Assembly (NCBI RefSeq): GCF_018274385.1
Contig: NZ_JAAFYZ010000055.1
Location: 1-51,665, forward strand
Origin: Catenulispora pinistramenti
GTDB lineage: Bacteria > Actinomycetota > Actinomycetes > Streptomycetales > Catenulisporaceae
Length of the DNA: 51,665 nucleotides
Direction of reading: 5' to 3'
Of this stretch, positions 17,146 through 25,344 are shown one piece after another. The notes below the pieces were generated by a model, which was not told the origin of the DNA, searched no databases, and saw only the letters and a list, made by a program, of their open reading frames with translations. The translations under genes and the position numbers were made by a program. Every line of letters starts with the position of its first letter. The first letter of the stretch is position 1.

Positions 17146-17925
17146 CTAGCGCCGGGGGCGCTCGCGGGTCGCCGCGATATGCAGGTCCACCCCGTCGAGG
17201 ATGCGGCCGAGCCCGAACTCCAGCGCCTGGTCCTGTCCGCCGTGCGCCGCCACCTCGGCGAACGCCGCGGACAGGGCCGGGTACCGGTCCTGATGGCGGT
17301 CGAGGATCAGCCCGACCGTGGCGTGGAAAGCCTGCTCCGGTTTGCCGTCGCCGCCCACGCTCTGCTGCGCCGTGGCGCGCACGTGCCCGGCGAGGGTGGC
17401 GGCCACGTCGAACTTCTCGGCACCGGGCAGGCCCGTGCCGGCCAGGGACTGCACCGCCTGCTCAAGCCAGGCCACCTCGTTCGGGCCGAGCGGGCGGATC
17501 CCGACCGTCGCCTCAAGCGTCCACGGGTGCGCGACGAAGCGTTCGAACAAGCGCCGGGCCCAGAGTTCGAGGCTGGGCCGCCAGCCCTCAGTGCCAGAGG
17601 GGAGCGCCGGCGGGGCGCCGAACCCGATATCGGTCATCAGGGCGACGAGTTCGACCTTGCCGGGCACGTACCGGTAGAGCGCCATCTTGGTGTAGCCCAG
17701 TGCGGCGGCGACGTTCTGCATGGTCACCGCGGCCAGACCGTCGGCGTCGGCCAGGCCCATACCCGCGCGGGCGATGGTCTCCAGGGTGAGCGCCGGTTTG
17801 GGACCCCGTTTCGGCGCCGGGCGCTCGCTCCACAGCAGCTCCAGTGCGGCGGCCAGGGTGTCGCCGCCGGCTTCGGCGGCGGTGTCCTTCTTGCCGATCT
17901 CGATCTCGTTCCCGGCTGCGCCCAT
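17146..17925 (-). CDS. TetR family transcriptional regulator
   Basis: A 259-residue regulator. The DNA-binding domain is at residues about 40-95, with the recognition helix in NVAAALGYTKMALYRYVPGK. The C-terminal domain has the look of the TetR-C group that binds aromatic drugs. It is divergent from an FAD monooxygenase with a 93-nt gap that holds a 21-bp palindrome overlapping the monooxygenase -10, a layout like tetR/tetX-type pairs. It probably represses the monooxygenase and itself and is released by the monooxygenase substrate. GGGAG precedes the ATG. Confidence 0.82.
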   Translation of the reverse strand: MGAAGNEIEIGKKDTAAEAGGDTLAAALELLWSERPAPKRGPKPALTLETIARAGMGLADADGLAAVTMQNVAAALGYTKMALYRYVPGKVELVALMTDIGFGAPPALPSGTEGWRPSLELWARRLFERFVAHPWTLEATVGIRPLGPNEVAWLEQAVQSLAGTGLPGAEKFDVAATLAGHVRATAQQSVGGDGKPEQAFHATVGLILDRHQDRYPALSAAFAEVAAHGGQDQALEFGLGRILDGVDLHIAATRERPRR

Positions 17926-17952
17926 GCTCGGCTCCCGCGGTGGATTCTCGGC

Positions 17953-17997
17953 TTGACGGCACAGCGTCCATCATACACTGTATCCGTAGGACACAGT
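17953..17997 (+). promoter_or_regulatory. promoter and TetR operator of the monooxygenase gene
   Basis: A TTGACG (17953-17958) is followed after 15 nt by TACACT (17974-17979). The -10 region overlaps a palindrome at 17977-17997 with arms ACTGTATCC and GGACACAGT around GTA (8 of 9 pairs). A repressor bound there would block the promoter. The divergent TetR gene is the obvious candidate. Confidence 0.55.
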
Positions 17998-18018
17998 TTA
18001 GTTCCCGAAGGAGACTCC

Positions 18019-19224
18019 ATGAGCGGCTCGGCGTTGAAAGACATGCGCATCCTGATCTCCGGCGCCGGGGTCGGTGGCCCCGCGCTCGCCTTCTGGCTGG
18101 CGCGCCGTGGCGCCGAGGTGACGGTGGTCGAACGTGCCCCCGCGCTGCGGACCGGCGGCTCCGCGGTGGACTTCCGCGGTCCGACGCACTTGGGCGTGCT
18201 CGAACTGACCGGAGTGCTCCAGGACCTGCGCGAGCTGCAAACACATGGCGGGGCCATGCGTTTCGTCGACAAGCACGGCCGGCAGACGTTCGAACTGCCC
18301 ACCGATTTCGCCGGCGGCGACGTCGAGGTCTACCGCGGCGATCTGTCCCGCGTGCTCTACCAGCGAAGCCTCGCACCGGATGCGGGAGGACGGGTCGACT
18401 ACGTATTCGGCGACACGCTCACCGGTCTGACCGAGACCGCCGATGCCGTGCACGCCGTATTCGAGAAGTCCGCGGATCGCCGTTTCGACCTCGTCATCGG
18501 CGCCGACGGCATGCACTCGGCGGTGCGCAGGCTCGCCTTCGGGCCCGAGGAGCAGTTCGTGCACAATCTCGGCTACTGCATCAGCGGCTGGGACCTGCCG
18601 AACCACCTCGGTCTGGGCAGCACCGCGCTGCACTACAACGTGCCGGGCCGGATGGCCGCGGCGGGCGCGAACGTCCGCGACCCCGGACAGGCCAAGGCCG
18701 TCTTCGTCTTCGCCACCAAGGACACCGCGCTCGCCCGGGCCGGACTCGATCGGCAGAAGCAGGCACTGCGAGCGGCCTTCGGCGGGCTCGGCTGGCAGGT
18801 GCCGGCGCTGCTGGACTCCCTGGACCAGGTCACCGAGCTGTACTTCGACGCGATAGCGCGGACGAAGCCGTCGAACTACACGAGCGGCCGGATCGCGCTG
18901 CTCGGCGACGCGGCCTGGGGCGTGACCCTCGGCGGCATGGGGGTGGGCACCGCGGTCGTGGGCGCGTACGTGCTGGCCGGGGAACTGGCCTCGGCCGGCG
19001 GCGAGCATCGCACCGCCTTCGCGAAGTACGAACAGCGCATGCACGGGTACGCGGGACGCTGGCGGAAGTCGGCCAATCCCGGCAAGTTCCTGGCCCCGGG
19101 CAGCCGGGCCGGCCTGTGGACCCGCGACGCCCTGTTCAAGCGCAAGGCGGTCCAGCGCATGCTGGTGTCCAGCACGAAATCCGTGGCCACCGAGCACGGC
19201 CTGCCCCAGTATCCGGAGCCGTAG
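18019..19224 (+). CDS. FAD-dependent aromatic monooxygenase (PHBH/TetX-like)
   Basis: A 401-residue group A flavoprotein monooxygenase. FAD-binding GxGxxG is in ISGAGVGGPALAFWLARRG (residues about 13-31), the DG motif is DLVIGADGMHSAVRRL, and the GD motif is IALLGDAAWGVTLGGMGVGTAV near residue 295. It should hydroxylate an aromatic or polyketide compound with NAD(P)H and oxygen; TetX-like drug inactivation is possible. The frame runs far upstream, but the ATG at 18019 has GAAGGAGA before it and follows the operator. The flanking 29-bp repeats suggest that it arrived with its TetR as a unit. Confidence 0.82.
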   Translation: MSGSALKDMRILISGAGVGGPALAFWLARRGAEVTVVERAPALRTGGSAVDFRGPTHLGVLELTGVLQDLRELQTHGGAMRFVDKHGRQTFELPTDFAGGDVEVYRGDLSRVLYQRSLAPDAGGRVDYVFGDTLTGLTETADAVHAVFEKSADRRFDLVIGADGMHSAVRRLAFGPEEQFVHNLGYCISGWDLPNHLGLGSTALHYNVPGRMAAAGANVRDPGQAKAVFVFATKDTALARAGLDRQKQALRAAFGGLGWQVPALLDSLDQVTELYFDAIARTKPSNYTSGRIALLGDAAWGVTLGGMGVGTAVVGAYVLAGELASAGGEHRTAFAKYEQRMHGYAGRWRKSANPGKFLAPGSRAGLWTRDALFKRKAVQRMLVSSTKSVATEHGLPQYPEP

Positions 19225-19296
19225 AGCCGGAGCCTTAGAGAAGCGTAGAGAAGGAAGTCTCCTTGGGAGATCAGGCGGCCGGCCCGAAGCGCTCCG

Positions 19297-19325
19297 TCAC
19301 GCCGCCAGGTATCGCAACACGGCCA
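19297..19325. repeat. 29-bp imperfect direct repeat, right copy (3' end of response regulator gene)
   Basis: This is the last 29 bases of the response regulator gene, including the stop. Its partner at 17083-17111 differs at two positions. Confidence 0.75.
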
Positions 19326-19938
19326 GCACCCGGCGGTGCCCGAGGTCGTCGGGTTGCAGGTCCAGCTTCATGAAGATGTTGTTGATGTGCTTGCCCACCG
19401 CGCTCTCGCTGACCGCCAGCACGGTCGCGATCGCGGTGTTCGCCCGGCCCTCGGCCATCAGCGCCAGCACGTCGCGCTCGCGCGGGGTGAGGCGGTCCAG
19501 CGGGTCGGCGGGCCGGCGTACCAGGAGCTGCGCCACGACCTCCGGGTCCAGCGCGGTACCGCCGGCCGCGACGCGTTCCAGGGCTTCGATGAACGAGTCG
19601 ATGTCGGCGACCCGGTCCTTGAGCAGATAGCCGACCCGCGTGGTGTCCCGGGCCAGCAGGTCGGTCGCGTAGCGCTCCTCGACGAACTGGGACAGGACCA
19701 GGACCGCGGTTCGCGGCCAGCGTTCCCGGATCTGCACCGCCGCGACGATGCCCTCGTCCTTGAACGTCGGGGGCATGCGGACGTCGGCCACCACCGCGTC
19801 CGGGCGGTGTTGCTCGACCGCCGCGAGCAAAGTGGTGCCGTCGCCGGTCTCGGCGACCACTTCGTGGCCCGCGAGTTCCAGGACCCGGACCACTCCGGCG
19901 CGGATCAGGATGGAATCGTCCGCGATCACCACCCGCAT
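19297..19938 (-). CDS. NarL/LuxR-type response regulator
   Basis: A 213-residue regulator. The receiver domain has the acidic pair DD at residues 7-8, phosphoacceptor D52 in VVADVRMPP and the conserved Lys in YLLKDRV. The C-terminal LuxR HTH reads LTPRERDVLALMAEGRANTAIATVLAVSESAVGKH. It lies 16 nt after the histidine kinase stop, so the two are cotranscribed and form a two-component pair. Targets are unknown; the diverging glycosyltransferase/deacetylase operon is a neighbour worth testing. The 3' end is duplicated 2.2 kb away. Confidence 0.88.
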   Translation of the reverse strand: MRVVIADDSILIRAGVVRVLELAGHEVVAETGDGTTLLAAVEQHRPDAVVADVRMPPTFKDEGIVAAVQIRERWPRTAVLVLSQFVEERYATDLLARDTTRVGYLLKDRVADIDSFIEALERVAAGGTALDPEVVAQLLVRRPADPLDRLTPRERDVLALMAEGRANTAIATVLAVSESAVGKHINNIFMKLDLQPDDLGHRRVLAVLRYLAA

Positions 19939-19954
19939 CGAGAACTCCCCCGGA

Positions 19955-21247
19955 TCACGCCCCGCAGGGCAACTCGGCGGTCAGGACGGTCGGTCCGCCG
20001 CTCGGTGATGTTAGCCGCAGACGGCCGTCCACCGAAGCCACCCGCTGCGCCAGTCCCGTCAGGCCGGTTCCGCCCCGCGCGTCCGCTCCGCCGACCCCGT
20101 CGTCGCCGACCCGGATCAGCAGCAGGCCGTCCCGCCGCTCGACGTCCACCTCGGCCTGCTTCGCCTGGGAGTGCTTGACCACGTTCGCCAACGCCTCGGA
20201 GACCACGAAATACGCGACCGTCTCCACCGACGCGCTCAGCGGGCCGGTGCTGGCGACGGTCAGCCGGACCGGGACCGCCGAGCGGGCGGCGACACCGGAG
20301 AGTGCGGCGTCCAGGCCCCGGTCGTCCAGGACCGCCGGATGCAGTCCGCGCACCAGGTTCCGGATCTCCGCCATCGCCTCCTTGACCTGTTCGTGTGCGT
20401 CGATGATGACGGCCATGGCCTCCGGCGGGACCTGCTCGACGTCTTTGAGCGTCTTGCGCGCGATGCCCAGGTGCACGGCCAGGGACATCAGCCGTTGCTG
20501 CGCGCCGTCGTGCAGATCGCGCTCGATCCGGCGGCGCTCGGCGTCCGCGGCCTCGATCGCGGCGGCCCGGCTGTCGGACAGCGTCTGCACCCGGTGCGCC
20601 AACACCACGGTCTCGTTCGGACCGAGCAGCCGCCGGGCGGCCGTCTCGTCGGCGCGGGTGAGCAGGCGCAGCAAAAAGGGTGCGAAGTAGGCGGTCGCCA
20701 CCGACACCAGCAGGGTGAAGACCTGCGCGAAGAACTTCTGACCGCGGAACTCGGGCTGGTAGCGGCCGATGCCGAGCATGTGCTGCGGGATCTGGAACAC
20801 CAGGAACACGCTGATGCCGATCGCGAAGCCCATGATCGCCAGCGCCACCCCGATCAGCGGGCCGGCCAGCAGGTGGTAGACCACTTGGCGCCGGAGGGCT
20901 TCCGAGCGCAGGGCGGCGCGCACCTGCCGCTTGTAGATGCGCGGGGTGTCCACCTCAAGGATCTCGATGCCGGCCATGCCGCGGAAGCGTCTGCGCTGCC
21001 AGCCGGTCAGGATCGGCGCGATCGTGAGCATCAGCGCGACGATCACCACCACGGAGAGGCTGAAGCGGACGACGATGTCGCCGTCGCCGAGGCCGGCGCC
21101 GAGGAACTGGATGTCCTGCAGCGGCTTGCTCCAGACCGTCAGCATCACCATCGCGCCCAGCCACAGGGGCAGCCCGGTGACGAGGAACAGCGCGTCCTGG
21201 CCCGCCTGCGTCCAGCGCGTCCTTCGCAGTTCTTCAGTCGTCGGCAC
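19955..21247 (-). CDS. sensor histidine kinase, NarL-partner (HisKA_3) type
   Basis: A 430-residue kinase. Four membrane helices lie near residues 19-39, 60-80, 127-152 and 172-195. The dimerisation/phosphoacceptor helix contains ERDLHDGAQQRL (H246). The ATPase domain has an N-box near VVSEALANVVKHSQA and a G-box in VGDDGVGGADARGGTGLTGL. The input region has short loops, so it probably senses membrane or envelope state more than a solute. First gene of the operon with the regulator at 19297-19938; divergent from the glycosyltransferase gene across 163 nt. Confidence 0.88.
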   Translation of the reverse strand: MPTTEELRRTRWTQAGQDALFLVTGLPLWLGAMVMLTVWSKPLQDIQFLGAGLGDGDIVVRFSLSVVVIVALMLTIAPILTGWQRRRFRGMAGIEILEVDTPRIYKRQVRAALRSEALRRQVVYHLLAGPLIGVALAIMGFAIGISVFLVFQIPQHMLGIGRYQPEFRGQKFFAQVFTLLVSVATAYFAPFLLRLLTRADETAARRLLGPNETVVLAHRVQTLSDSRAAAIEAADAERRRIERDLHDGAQQRLMSLAVHLGIARKTLKDVEQVPPEAMAVIIDAHEQVKEAMAEIRNLVRGLHPAVLDDRGLDAALSGVAARSAVPVRLTVASTGPLSASVETVAYFVVSEALANVVKHSQAKQAEVDVERRDGLLLIRVGDDGVGGADARGGTGLTGLAQRVASVDGRLRLTSPSGGPTVLTAELPCGA

Positions 21248-21410
21248 GCGTTCACGGTAATTCCGCAGGTGGCGGGAGGTCCATCAGGCCTGCCTCACCC
21301 CGCGGGTGGTGCTGGCCCCACCCCTTAAGCGCCAGGTCGCACTACTGATCTCGGCGCCGCGCGTGACCAGCATGGGACGAGTCCGAAACACATTCTCCGG
21401 AAGGACTCCC

Positions 21411-22556
21411 ATGTCCCGCGTGGTCATCTTCTCCGCTTCGGTCGGCGCCGGCCATGACAGCGCCGCCCAGGCCCTCGACGACCGGCTGACCGCGCGCGGC
21501 TTCGCCGTCGACCGGCACGACTTCCTGACGCTGATGCCCGCCGGGCGCGCGGTGTGCGGTTCGTACCGGCGCATCATCACCCACGCCCCCGCGCTGTATC
21601 AGTGCATCTATTCGCGCACCGAGCGCGCGGCCCGCCCCGGGCTGGTGCAGCGGCACCTGCTGCGCGCCGCGGAGCAGGCGGTGCTCGCCGCGATACCGGC
21701 CGACGCGGTCGCGGCGGTGGCGACGTACCCCTTGGCCGCGCAGGTGCTCGGGCGGCTGCGGGCCTCGGGCCGGCTGGCGGTGCCGGTCGTGGTGACCTTC
21801 ACCGACTTCTCGGTGCACCCGCTGTGGATCGCGCCCGGTGTCGACCTCTACCTGGCGCCGCACGCGGTGACCGCCGCGCAGGCGGTGGCGCACGGCGTGG
21901 ACGCCGACCGGGTCGCGGTGGCGCGGCCGCTGGTGTCGGCGCGGTTCGGGCAGCGGTCGGCGGCGTCGCGGGCGGCGGCCCGCGACCAGTTCGGCCTGTC
22001 CGGCGCGGACAAGCCGCTGGCCCTGTTGCTCGGCGGCTCGTGGGGCGTCGGCGACATCGAGGGGACGGCGCGCGATCTGGCGGCCTCGGGCGTGGTGACG
22101 CCGGTGGTGGTGTGCGGACGCAACGAGGTGCTGCGCGGCCGGCTGCGCGCGGCCGGGTTCCCGCACGTGTTCGGCTGGGTCGGGGACATGCCGACGCTGA
22201 TGGCGGCGTGCGACGTGATGGTGCAGAACGCCGGGGCCTCCAGCACGCTCGAGGCTTTCGCGACCGGGCTGCCGGTCGCCACCTACCGCAGCCTGGTCGG
22301 CCACGGCCGGACCAACGCGGCGGTGCTGGACGAGGCCGGGCTCGCGGTGTGGGTGCGGTCGCAGGGGGAACTGGCCGGGGCGATGTGGGAGCTGACCTCG
22401 GGGGTGCGCGGGAGGCGGCAGCACAACGCCGGGCTGGCGATGGTCGGCGGCGGGGTGGAGCCGGATGAGTTCATCGTGGAGCTGCTGACCGGCACCGCGG
22501 CCGGCACCGTGGCCGGCAACGCGGCTGGCAACGCGGTCGAGGCGGTGGCGGTCTGA
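21411..22556 (+). CDS. glycosyltransferase of the MGDG synthase/processive diacylglycerol type
   Basis: A 381-residue GT28-like enzyme. The N-terminal MGDG-synthase domain shows the glycolipid signature FSASVGAGHDSAA (residues about 6-18) and a membrane-associated region near ITHAPALYQCIYS. The C-terminal domain carries the sugar-nucleotide site LLLGGSWGVGD and QNAGASSTLEAFATGLPVATY. It probably adds a hexose to a lipid acceptor on the inner membrane face. The ATG at 21411 has GGAAGGA in front; the upstream in-frame start lacks one. The tail has Ala/Gly/Asn/Val repeats. TGATG overlap couples it to a deacetylase, suggesting glycolipid tailoring. Confidence 0.75.
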   Translation: MSRVVIFSASVGAGHDSAAQALDDRLTARGFAVDRHDFLTLMPAGRAVCGSYRRIITHAPALYQCIYSRTERAARPGLVQRHLLRAAEQAVLAAIPADAVAAVATYPLAAQVLGRLRASGRLAVPVVVTFTDFSVHPLWIAPGVDLYLAPHAVTAAQAVAHGVDADRVAVARPLVSARFGQRSAASRAAARDQFGLSGADKPLALLLGGSWGVGDIEGTARDLAASGVVTPVVVCGRNEVLRGRLRAAGFPHVFGWVGDMPTLMAACDVMVQNAGASSTLEAFATGLPVATYRSLVGHGRTNAAVLDEAGLAVWVRSQGELAGAMWELTSGVRGRRQHNAGLAMVGGGVEPDEFIVELLTGTAAGTVAGNAAGNAVEAVAV

Positions 22557-23287
22557 TGGCCATCAGCACCCGTACTCTCAGCACGCTGGCCGCCGCCGCG
22601 ACCGTGCTCACGCATCCCTTCCCGGCGACCACGACCTTCGGCCCGGTCCGCAATCGCGTGCTGCCCGGCTTGGCGGCGCGCGGCGCGGATGACCACGTGG
22701 CCCTCACCTTCGACGACGGCCCGGACCCCGATTCCACGCCGCGCTTCCTGGACCTGCTCGCGGCGCGCGGCGTGCACGCGACGTTCTTCCTCCTCGGCTC
22801 CATGGCCGAGCGCGCACCGGGACTGGTCCACGAGATCCAGGCCGCCGGCCACGAGATCGGCGTCCACGGCTGGCACCACCAGAGCCTGCTGTTCCGCGGT
22901 CCGCGCGCCACCGATCAGGACCTGACCCGGGCCCGCGACTACCTCGCCGACCTGACCGGCGGGCAGCCGACGCTGTTCCGGCCGCCCTACGGCGTCATGA
23001 CCACCGCGGCCCACCGCACCGCCCGGCGCCTGAACCTGCGGCCCACGCTCTGGACCAGCTGGGGCGAGGACTGGACGGCGCGCGCCACGCCGGGCGGCGT
23101 CTATCGGCAGGTCGCCAAGGACCTGCACGGCGGCGGCACGATCCTGCTCCACGACACCGACTGCACCGCCCAGCCCGGCTCCTGGCACAACACGCTCGGC
23201 GCCGTGCCGCTGCTGCTCGACCACTGCGAGGAGCGCGGCTGGGCGGTCGGGCCGCTCCGCGAGCACGGTCGGGTCGCCGGACGCTGA
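22556..23287 (+). CDS. polysaccharide deacetylase (NodB homology domain, CE4)
   Basis: A 243-residue CE4 enzyme. All five motifs are visible: TFDDGPD (catalytic Asp and metal Asp), HGWHHQS (metal His pair), RPPYG, a tryptophan region WTSWGEDW and LLHDTD (catalytic His). It should remove N-acetyl groups from GlcNAc in a polymer or glycolipid. The N-terminus has only a weak hydrophobic stretch (LSTLAAAATVL) and no clear signal peptide, so it may be cytoplasmic or membrane-associated. Its start overlaps the glycosyltransferase stop by one base (TGATG). The pairing points to a deacetylated GlcNAc-lipid, as in mycothiol- or GPI-like logic. Confidence 0.8.
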   Translation: MAISTRTLSTLAAAATVLTHPFPATTTFGPVRNRVLPGLAARGADDHVALTFDDGPDPDSTPRFLDLLAARGVHATFFLLGSMAERAPGLVHEIQAAGHEIGVHGWHHQSLLFRGPRATDQDLTRARDYLADLTGGQPTLFRPPYGVMTTAAHRTARRLNLRPTLWTSWGEDWTARATPGGVYRQVAKDLHGGGTILLHDTDCTAQPGSWHNTLGAVPLLLDHCEERGWAVGPLREHGRVAGR

Positions 23288-23493
23288 CCGGACACCGTCT
23301 GACCGGATGGTGAGCGGATACCGGGCGGATACCGGGCGGTGGGGATTCACTCGATCAGCGCATAGCGCGGCCCCGGCGCGACTGCGCCACCGGAGTGGCG
23401 GCGCTGCGCCGATCTAGTGACAGCAGCCGTCCCGGCTGGGCCGTCGGAGTGAGTCAGCCTTCTTTATGCGGGCGAGTCAGCTTTGGCGGCGAG

Positions 23494-23949
23494 TCAGTGC
23501 TCGTCGCCCTCAGCGGCCTGCACCAGCTCCACCAGCACCCCGTGCGCGTCCTTCGGATGCAGGAAGTTGATCGAGGACCCCATGCTCCCGCGCCGGGCCT
23601 CCGGGTACAGCGACCGGATGCCCTTGCCGACGATGTCCGTGGTGGTGGCCGTGACGTCGGCGGTGCCGAAGGCGATGTGGTGCACCCCCTCGCCGTTCTT
23701 CGCCATCCACTTCGCGATGGCCGAGTCCTCGCGGATCGGCTCCAGCAGCTGGATGTAGCTCGCGCCGCCGTCGCCGGTGTCGTTGATCTTCAGCATGGCC
23801 TCGCGGACGCCCTGTTCCTCGTTGACCTCGCAGTGGAAGACCTCGAAGCCGTAGGTCGCGCGGTAGAACTCGACGGTCTCGTCGAGGTTCCGGCACGCGA
23901 TGCCGATGTGGTCGATGCGGGTCAGTGGTGAAGATTGTGAAGACGACAT
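23494..23949 (-). CDS. mce: methylmalonyl-CoA (ethylmalonyl-CoA) epimerase
   Basis: A 151-residue VOC-fold enzyme that interconverts 2R and 2S methylmalonyl-CoA, and in ethylmalonyl pathway organisms also ethylmalonyl-CoA. Metal ligands are His in RIDHIGIACRNL, His in GEGVHHIAFGTADV and Glu in GVLVELVQA. GGAGGAT lies 7 nt upstream of the ATG. It is divergent from the thiolase gene; the 154-nt gap holds two tandem YTACT-N4-type boxes, which suggests coordinated control of both genes. Confidence 0.9.
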   Translation of the reverse strand: MSSSQSSPLTRIDHIGIACRNLDETVEFYRATYGFEVFHCEVNEEQGVREAMLKINDTGDGGASYIQLLEPIREDSAIAKWMAKNGEGVHHIAFGTADVTATTTDIVGKGIRSLYPEARRGSMGSSINFLHPKDAHGVLVELVQAAEGDEH

Positions 23950-24011
23950 GGGGACATCCTCCTGGATCGGCCGTTGAGCGTGCGGGGTTGTGGCGAAGAA
24001 GACACCCTAAG

Positions 24012-24040
24012 CTACTGACGAGTAATTTACTGCTGACTAG
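24012..24040. promoter_or_regulatory. tandem YTACT-N4 boxes between mce and thiolase genes
   Basis: Box 1, CTACT-GACG-AGTAA (24012-24025), resembles the ccr box CTACT-CACT-GGTAA at 11 of 14 positions. Box 2, TTACT-GCTG-ACTAG (24027-24040), is a degraded copy 15 bp away. The position in a divergent gap suits a repressor of both genes. Confidence 0.5.
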
Positions 24041-24103
24041 GCTGGTGGCCAGCAACAAGCTCTACTTTCCCCTCACCCTCGGCAGACACTGGAGAGCATC
24101 GTC

Positions 24104-25318
24104 GTGAGCACTCGATCCACAGGCGGCACTGTCAAGTCGGTGATCGTCGCAGGCGCGCGAACCCCGATGGGCCGCCTGCTCGGCTCCCTGAAGAACTTCT
24201 CCGGCGCGGACCTCGGCGGGGTGGCCATCAAGGCCGCCCTGGAGCGGGCCGGCGTCGCGCCCGACCAGGTGCAGTACGTGATCATGGGCCAGGTGCTCCA
24301 GGCCGGGGCCGGGCAGATCCCGGCCCGGCAGGCGGCCGTCTCGGCGGGCATCCCGCTGACCGTCCCGGCGATCACCGTCAACAAGGTCTGCCTGTCCGGG
24401 CTGGACGCCATCGCGCTGGCCGACCAGCTGATCCGGGCCGGCGAGTTCGACATCGTGGTGGCCGGCGGCCAGGAGTCCATGACCAACGCGCCGCACCTGC
24501 TGCCCAAGTCCCGCGAGGGCTTCAAGTACGGCGCCGTCGAGATGCTCGACGCCATGGCCTACGACGGCCTGACCGACCCGTGGGAGAACATCCCGATGGG
24601 CCAGACGACCGAGAACTACAACACCAAGCTGGGCATCGAGCGCGCCCCGCAGGACGCGTTCGCCGCCCGCTCGCACCAGCGCGCCGCGGCCGCCCAGAAG
24701 AACGGCGTCTTCGAGGCCGAGATCGCCCCGGTCTCGATCCCGCAGCGCAAGGGCGACCCGATCCTGTTCAGCCAGGACGAGGGCATCCGCCCCGACACCA
24801 CGGCCGAGGGCCTGGCCGGGCTGCGTCCGGCCTTCACCAAGGACGGCACGATCACCGCCGGCACCTCCTCGCAGATCTCCGACGGCGCCGCGGCCGTGGT
24901 CGTGATGTCCCAGGCCAAGGCCGAGGAGCTGGGCCTGGAGTGGATCGCCGAGATCGGCGCGCACGGCAACGTCGCCGGCCCGGACACCTCGCTGCAGTCG
25001 CAGCCCTCGAACGCGATCAACCACGCCCTGGGCAAGGCCGGCCTGACCGTGGCCGACCTGGACCTGATCGAGATCAACGAGGCCTTCGCGGCGGTCGGCG
25101 TGCAGTCGATGAAGGACCTGGGCGTGGACGAGGAGATCGTCAACGTCAACGGCGGCGCCATCGCGCTGGGCCACCCGATCGGCATGTCCGGCGCCCGCCT
25201 GGTGCTCAGCCTGGCGCTGGAGCTCCAGCGCCGGGGCGGCGGTACCGGCGCCGCGGCACTGTGCGGCGGCGGCGGCCAGGGCGACGCGCTGATCATCACC
25301 GTGCCGAAGCGCGGCTGA
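24104..25318 (+). CDS. acetyl-CoA C-acetyltransferase (thiolase)
   Basis: A 404-residue thiolase that condenses two acetyl-CoA to acetoacetyl-CoA or cleaves it. The acyl-accepting Cys is C96 in [11 protein letters not shown], the catalytic His is in [17 protein letters not shown], and the second Cys is in [11 protein letters not shown]. The GTG start has GGAGAG 7 nt upstream. It is followed 26 nt later by meaB on the same strand. In this window it can supply the acetoacetyl-CoA that becomes crotonyl-CoA for Ccr, although the needed acetoacetyl-CoA reductase is not here. Confidence 0.92.
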   Translation: MSTRSTGGTVKSVIVAGARTPMGRLLGSLKNFSGADLGGVAIKAALERAGVAPDQVQYVIMGQVLQAGAGQIPARQAAVSAGIPLTVPAITVNKVCLSGLDAIALADQLIRAGEFDIVVAGGQESMTNAPHLLPKSREGFKYGAVEMLDAMAYDGLTDPWENIPMGQTTENYNTKLGIERAPQDAFAARSHQRAAAAQKNGVFEAEIAPVSIPQRKGDPILFSQDEGIRPDTTAEGLAGLRPAFTKDGTITAGTSSQISDGAAAVVVMSQAKAEELGLEWIAEIGAHGNVAGPDTSLQSQPSNAINHALGKAGLTVADLDLIEINEAFAAVGVQSMKDLGVDEEIVNVNGGAIALGHPIGMSGARLVLSLALELQRRGGGTGAAALCGGGGQGDALIITVPKRG

Positions 25319-25344
25319 GCCCGGCGCGGATAGGATCACCGGCC

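Noticed and set aside
24041..24103. Cobalamin riboswitch upstream of the thiolase/meaB run
   Set aside because: The space is too short and no B12-box or multi-stem core is seen.
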